Assembly (NCBI GenBank): GCA_002305715.1
Contig: DBQD01000074.1
Coordinates: 40,496 to 104,495, forward strand
Length of the DNA stretch: 64,000 bases
DNA from: Proteiniphilum sp. UBA1403
GTDB lineage: Bacteria; Bacteroidota; Bacteroidia; Bacteroidales; Dysgonomonadaceae
Direction: 5' to 3'
Below are positions 61,546-64,000 of this stretch, one piece after another. Within the stretch, counting starts at the first letter, position 1; each line of letters starts with the position of its first letter. Below the pieces are notes generated by a model that was not told the origin of the DNA, made no database searches, and saw nothing but the letters and a program-made list of their open reading frames with translations. Made by a program: the position numbers and the translations under genes.

Positions 61546-62325
61546 ATGAGTAACGAAAATAAAACAATATACGATTTCGACTTTAGTCTAATCTGCGAAT
61601 ACTTCGCACAAGTAGAACGTCAAGGACCGGGAAGTCCTGAAACAACCCGTAAAGCACTGAGCTTTATCGATAATCTGACTGAGAACTCCCGCATTGCCGA
61701 TATTGGTTGCGGAACGGGCGGACAGACAGTTACATTGGCACAACACGCACCGGGCAAGATTACCGCACTGGACTTGTTTCCCGACTTTATTCAAATCTTC
61801 AACCGGAACGCCATTCAACTGGGGCTGCAAGACCGTATAAAAGGCATCGTCGGTTCAATGACCGACCCGCTACCTTTCGAGAATGAGTCGCTCGACCTGC
61901 TTTGGTCGGAAGGCGCGATCTACAATATCGGTTATGAACGCGGACTGAACGAATGGCGACAGTATCTGAAGAAAGGCGGCTACATCGCCGTATCGGAAGC
62001 CTCGTGGTTCACCGATGAACGCCCCGAGGAGATCAACGATTTCTGGATGGCAAGCTATCCCGAGATAGATACGATCCCCAACAAGGTTACCCAGATGCAG
62101 AAAGCAGGCTATGTCCCTATTGCCACATTTGTTATCCCGGAAACCTGCTGGACGGAACATTTCTTTGCTCCCTGCCACAAGGCTCAGGAAGATTTCTTAA
62201 AGAAGTACCCCGGAAACGAAACAGTAGAAAGCCTGATTTACAACCAACGCCGCGAAGAGGTGTTGTACAATAAGTACAAAGCGTTTTACGGCTACGTGTT
62301 CTATATCGGGAAGAAGATTAATTAA
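61546..62325 (+). CDS. Class I SAM-dependent methyltransferase
   Basis: A 259-residue enzyme. Motif I RIADIGCGTGGQTVTLAQ (about 46-63), acidic loop TALDLFPDFIQIF, and the LPFENESLDLLWSEGAIYNIGYERGLNEWRQYLKKGGYIAVSEASW segment are clear. It belongs to a small-molecule methyltransferase group common in Bacteroides; the substrate is unknown and it is not an Erm methylase. The frame extends 20 codons upstream, but MSNENKTIYDFDFSLICEYF is the usual N-terminus. A structured leader precedes it, and rsgA-like and GNAT genes follow with gaps of 10 and 22 bases, probably one operon. Confidence 0.85.
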   Translation: MSNENKTIYDFDFSLICEYFAQVERQGPGSPETTRKALSFIDNLTENSRIADIGCGTGGQTVTLAQHAPGKITALDLFPDFIQIFNRNAIQLGLQDRIKGIVGSMTDPLPFENESLDLLWSEGAIYNIGYERGLNEWRQYLKKGGYIAVSEASWFTDERPEEINDFWMASYPEIDTIPNKVTQMQKAGYVPIATFVIPETCWTEHFFAPCHKAQEDFLKKYPGNETVESLIYNQRREEVLYNKYKAFYGYVFYIGKKIN

Positions 62326-62335
62326 TTACACAACA

Positions 62336-63391
62336 ATGAACAATTTACAATTATACGGTTGGAATGAAGAATTATTCCGACAAAAACAAGAATCAAACTA
62401 TAAAGACCTCGCACACGGACGGGTAGCGGTTACACATAAAACCTGTTACGAAGTGGTTGCCGAATCGGGGTTTTATACCTGCGAACTTGCCGGCAATATG
62501 CTCTATGGCAGGAGTGCGTCCGAATATCCATGCACGGGCGACTGGGTTATTTTCCAACCCGTCGATACAGATAAAGGTATTATCCTCGACAGTTTGTCCC
62601 GGCAAAAGACGCTTTATCGGCTGAAAAACGGGACTGCTTCAGAGCGGCAGGCAATCGCTTCGTTTCTCGATAAAGCCTTTATCGTGCAAAGTCTGGATGA
62701 ACACTTTAATGTGCGCCGGATTGAACGTTTCATGTTGCAAACCGCAGACGAAAGCATTCAGCCTGTATTGGTATTGACTAAAACGGACTTGGGTTTCAAC
62801 CGGGAAGAGACGGAAAACACTCTGAAGCATATCTCCGCTAAGATACCCGTTTTCTACACCAGCATAGAATCGCAGGAAAGCATTGATCGGCTTCGGGCAT
62901 TTATTGCTCCCGGCGAAACAATTGTCTTTACAGGCATGTCGGGCGTAGGGAAGAGTACGTTGATCAATGCCCTTTGCGAGCGAGAGGTTTTGCAGACAGG
63001 TGCGATTAGCGATTCAACCGGGAAAGGGCGCCATACGTCAACCCGCCGCGAAATGGTATTGATGTCGGACGCGGGCGTACTGATCGATACTCCGGGGGTA
63101 AAGCTATTCGGTGTTACAACCGACAACGCCGATAAGCTGTCGGAGATTCTGGACATATCAGACTACGAGGGTAAGTGCCGGTTCGATGACTGTCAGCACA
63201 TTAATGAGAAAGGCTGTGTTGTAATCGAAGCGGTAGAAAATGGCGAGATAGACCGTGGCATATATGAGAGTTACCTGAAACTTCGTCGGGAGGCATGGCA
63301 TTATACGGCTTCCGTGCATGAGAAGCGGAAACAGGAAAAATCATTTACCAAGATGGTAAGGAACTTCAAAGATAAGAGACAGAATATATAA
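62336..63391 (+). CDS. rsgA: RsgA-family ribosome-associated GTPase (circularly permuted), accessory copy
   Basis: A 351-residue protein. An N-terminal OB-like domain (about 25-100) is followed by a permuted G domain: G4 LTKTD (about 145-149), G1 TGMSGVGKSTLINAL (about 199-213) and G3 DTPGVKLFG (about 256-264). A zinc-binding CRFDDCQHINEKGC segment (about 281-294) and a C-terminal helical tail follow. RsgA helps mature the 30S subunit. Bacteroidales normally carry a housekeeping rsgA elsewhere, so this copy, between a methyltransferase and a GNAT in an accessory island, may be an extra, resistance-linked paralog; that is inference. Confidence 0.88.
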   Translation: MNNLQLYGWNEELFRQKQESNYKDLAHGRVAVTHKTCYEVVAESGFYTCELAGNMLYGRSASEYPCTGDWVIFQPVDTDKGIILDSLSRQKTLYRLKNGTASERQAIASFLDKAFIVQSLDEHFNVRRIERFMLQTADESIQPVLVLTKTDLGFNREETENTLKHISAKIPVFYTSIESQESIDRLRAFIAPGETIVFTGMSGVGKSTLINALCEREVLQTGAISDSTGKGRHTSTRREMVLMSDAGVLIDTPGVKLFGVTTDNADKLSEILDISDYEGKCRFDDCQHINEKGCVVIEAVENGEIDRGIYESYLKLRREAWHYTASVHEKRKQEKSFTKMVRNFKDKRQNI

Positions 63392-63413
63392 ACTAACAGA
63401 TAAACATACAAAG

Positions 63414-63986
63414 ATGATACAGTTAAAAGACATACAGATCAGAGAGACAAATACGAACGACTTCAATGATATAATGACAGTCGAGAAACAGGCCTTTGGC
63501 TACGACAAAGAAGCCCAATTAGTAGCTGATCTATTGGCGGATAAAACCGCAGAGCCGATGGTGTCGCTGCTTGCTTTTTATCAGAATGAGGCTGTCGGGC
63601 ATATCCTGTTCACCAGAACCTATTTTGATAATCAGGAAACGCAGCCGATGATGCACATACTCGCCCCATTGGCCGTCAAACCGGAATATCAACGGCAAGG
63701 TATCGGTGGCATGCTGATACGGGCAGGTATAGAGAAGTTGCAGAAAAAAGGCTCAAGCCTGGTGTTTGTATTGGGACATAAGGAATATTATCCGAAGTAT
63801 GGTTTCTTGCCGGATGCAGCCAAGATGGGCTATCCGGCACCTTATCCGATAGCCGAAGAGTTTAGTGATTACTGGATGGTTCAGGCAATCAGTCCGAAAG
63901 GATTTGAAGTTGAAAAAGGAAATATCCGCTGTTGCGATGAATTAAATAAACCAGAGCATTGGAGGGATGATGAATCGGATAGATAA
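63414..63986 (+). CDS. GNAT N-acetyltransferase (YhbS-like)
   Basis: A 190-residue GNAT. HILAPLAVKPEYQRQGIGGMLIRAGIEKLQKKG (about 81-113) is the acetyl-CoA loop and VLGHKEYYPKYGFLPDAAKMGYPAPYPI (about 119-146) is the YhbS-type end segment. Substrate unknown. It lies 22 bases after rsgA and probably ends the methyltransferase-rsgA-GNAT operon; the window closes 14 bases later, so the downstream context is not visible. Confidence 0.85.
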   Translation: MIQLKDIQIRETNTNDFNDIMTVEKQAFGYDKEAQLVADLLADKTAEPMVSLLAFYQNEAVGHILFTRTYFDNQETQPMMHILAPLAVKPEYQRQGIGGMLIRAGIEKLQKKGSSLVFVLGHKEYYPKYGFLPDAAKMGYPAPYPIAEEFSDYWMVQAISPKGFEVEKGNIRCCDELNKPEHWRDDESDR

Positions 63987-64000
63987 TAGTATAGTCATCA

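Noticed and set aside
56062..62325. Erm-type rRNA methylase among the two methyltransferases.
   Set aside because: Both have class I small-molecule motifs and lack the NLPY-type motif and the C-terminal RNA-binding domain of Erm.
51300..64000. Integron cassette array.
   Set aside because: No attC-like sites between the genes, no integrase, and several genes have their own promoters or are joined by very short gaps.

Overview
The window is a piece of a Bacteroidales chromosome, probably a relative of Bacteroides, Parabacteroides or the Dysgonomonadaceae. The evidence is a SusC/SusD pair, a hybrid two-component regulator (HTCS), a type III glutamine synthetase, the gltB-gltD-asnB order, an nrfHA-ResB-CcsA cluster, a NUDIX-type AraR, an RteC protein, and repeated promoter boxes matching the Bacteroidetes -7 consensus TAnnTTTG. 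No rRNA, tRNA, CRISPR array, integrase or transposase was seen.

Positions 1-10242 hold an L-arabinose block. Two GH51 arabinofuranosidases (one cut by the left edge), araB, araA, araD and a GH97 enzyme lie on the minus strand in one probable operon. A divergent araR gene (degenerate NUDIX domain plus winged helix) faces it. The GH97 promoter overlaps an inverted repeat that is a good AraR operator candidate.

Positions 10736-32252 hold a polysaccharide utilization locus: GH43-GH43, GH2, GH43-GH16, GH105, SusD, SusC, HTCS, a BNR_4 propeller protein and an SSS sodium/sugar symporter. A galactanase-like GH43 fused to GH16, a GH105, a BNR_4 protein (the fold of PL27 and GH145) and several arabinosidases together point to type II arabinogalactan. 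Side chains and backbone would be cut outside the cytoplasm, and the freed arabinose would enter the neighbouring araBAD pathway.

Positions 32532-42524 hold ammonium assimilation (asnB, gltD, gltB, glnN). Positions 42894-47892 hold ammonia-forming nitrite reduction (nrfH, nrfA, resB, ccsA) with a divergent Crp/Fnr regulator. A SMUG2-like uracil-DNA glycosylase follows, then an intergenic region with repeats and a possible small RNA, then a HelD-like helicase.

Positions 51300-64000 are an accessory island of small, mostly plus-strand genes that looks assembled from separate acquisitions: nucleotidyltransferase, PAS-LuxR regulator, orphan RteC, DHFR-family protein, AraC-GyrI regulator, two SAM methyltransferases, five acetyltransferase-domain proteins, a GNAT-ArsC fusion (counted among the five), a Lnu-like nucleotidyltransferase, a Gdx guanidinium exporter, a DUF5131 protein and an RsgA paralog. 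Many genes carry their own TAnnTTTG box. Three leaders are structured: a clear guanidine-II (mini-ykkC) riboswitch before gdx, a long leader with two mutually exclusive folds before the DHFR-family gene, and a short-ORF-plus-hairpins leader before a methyltransferase. The island resembles a collection of toxin, antibiotic and xenobiotic resistance functions.
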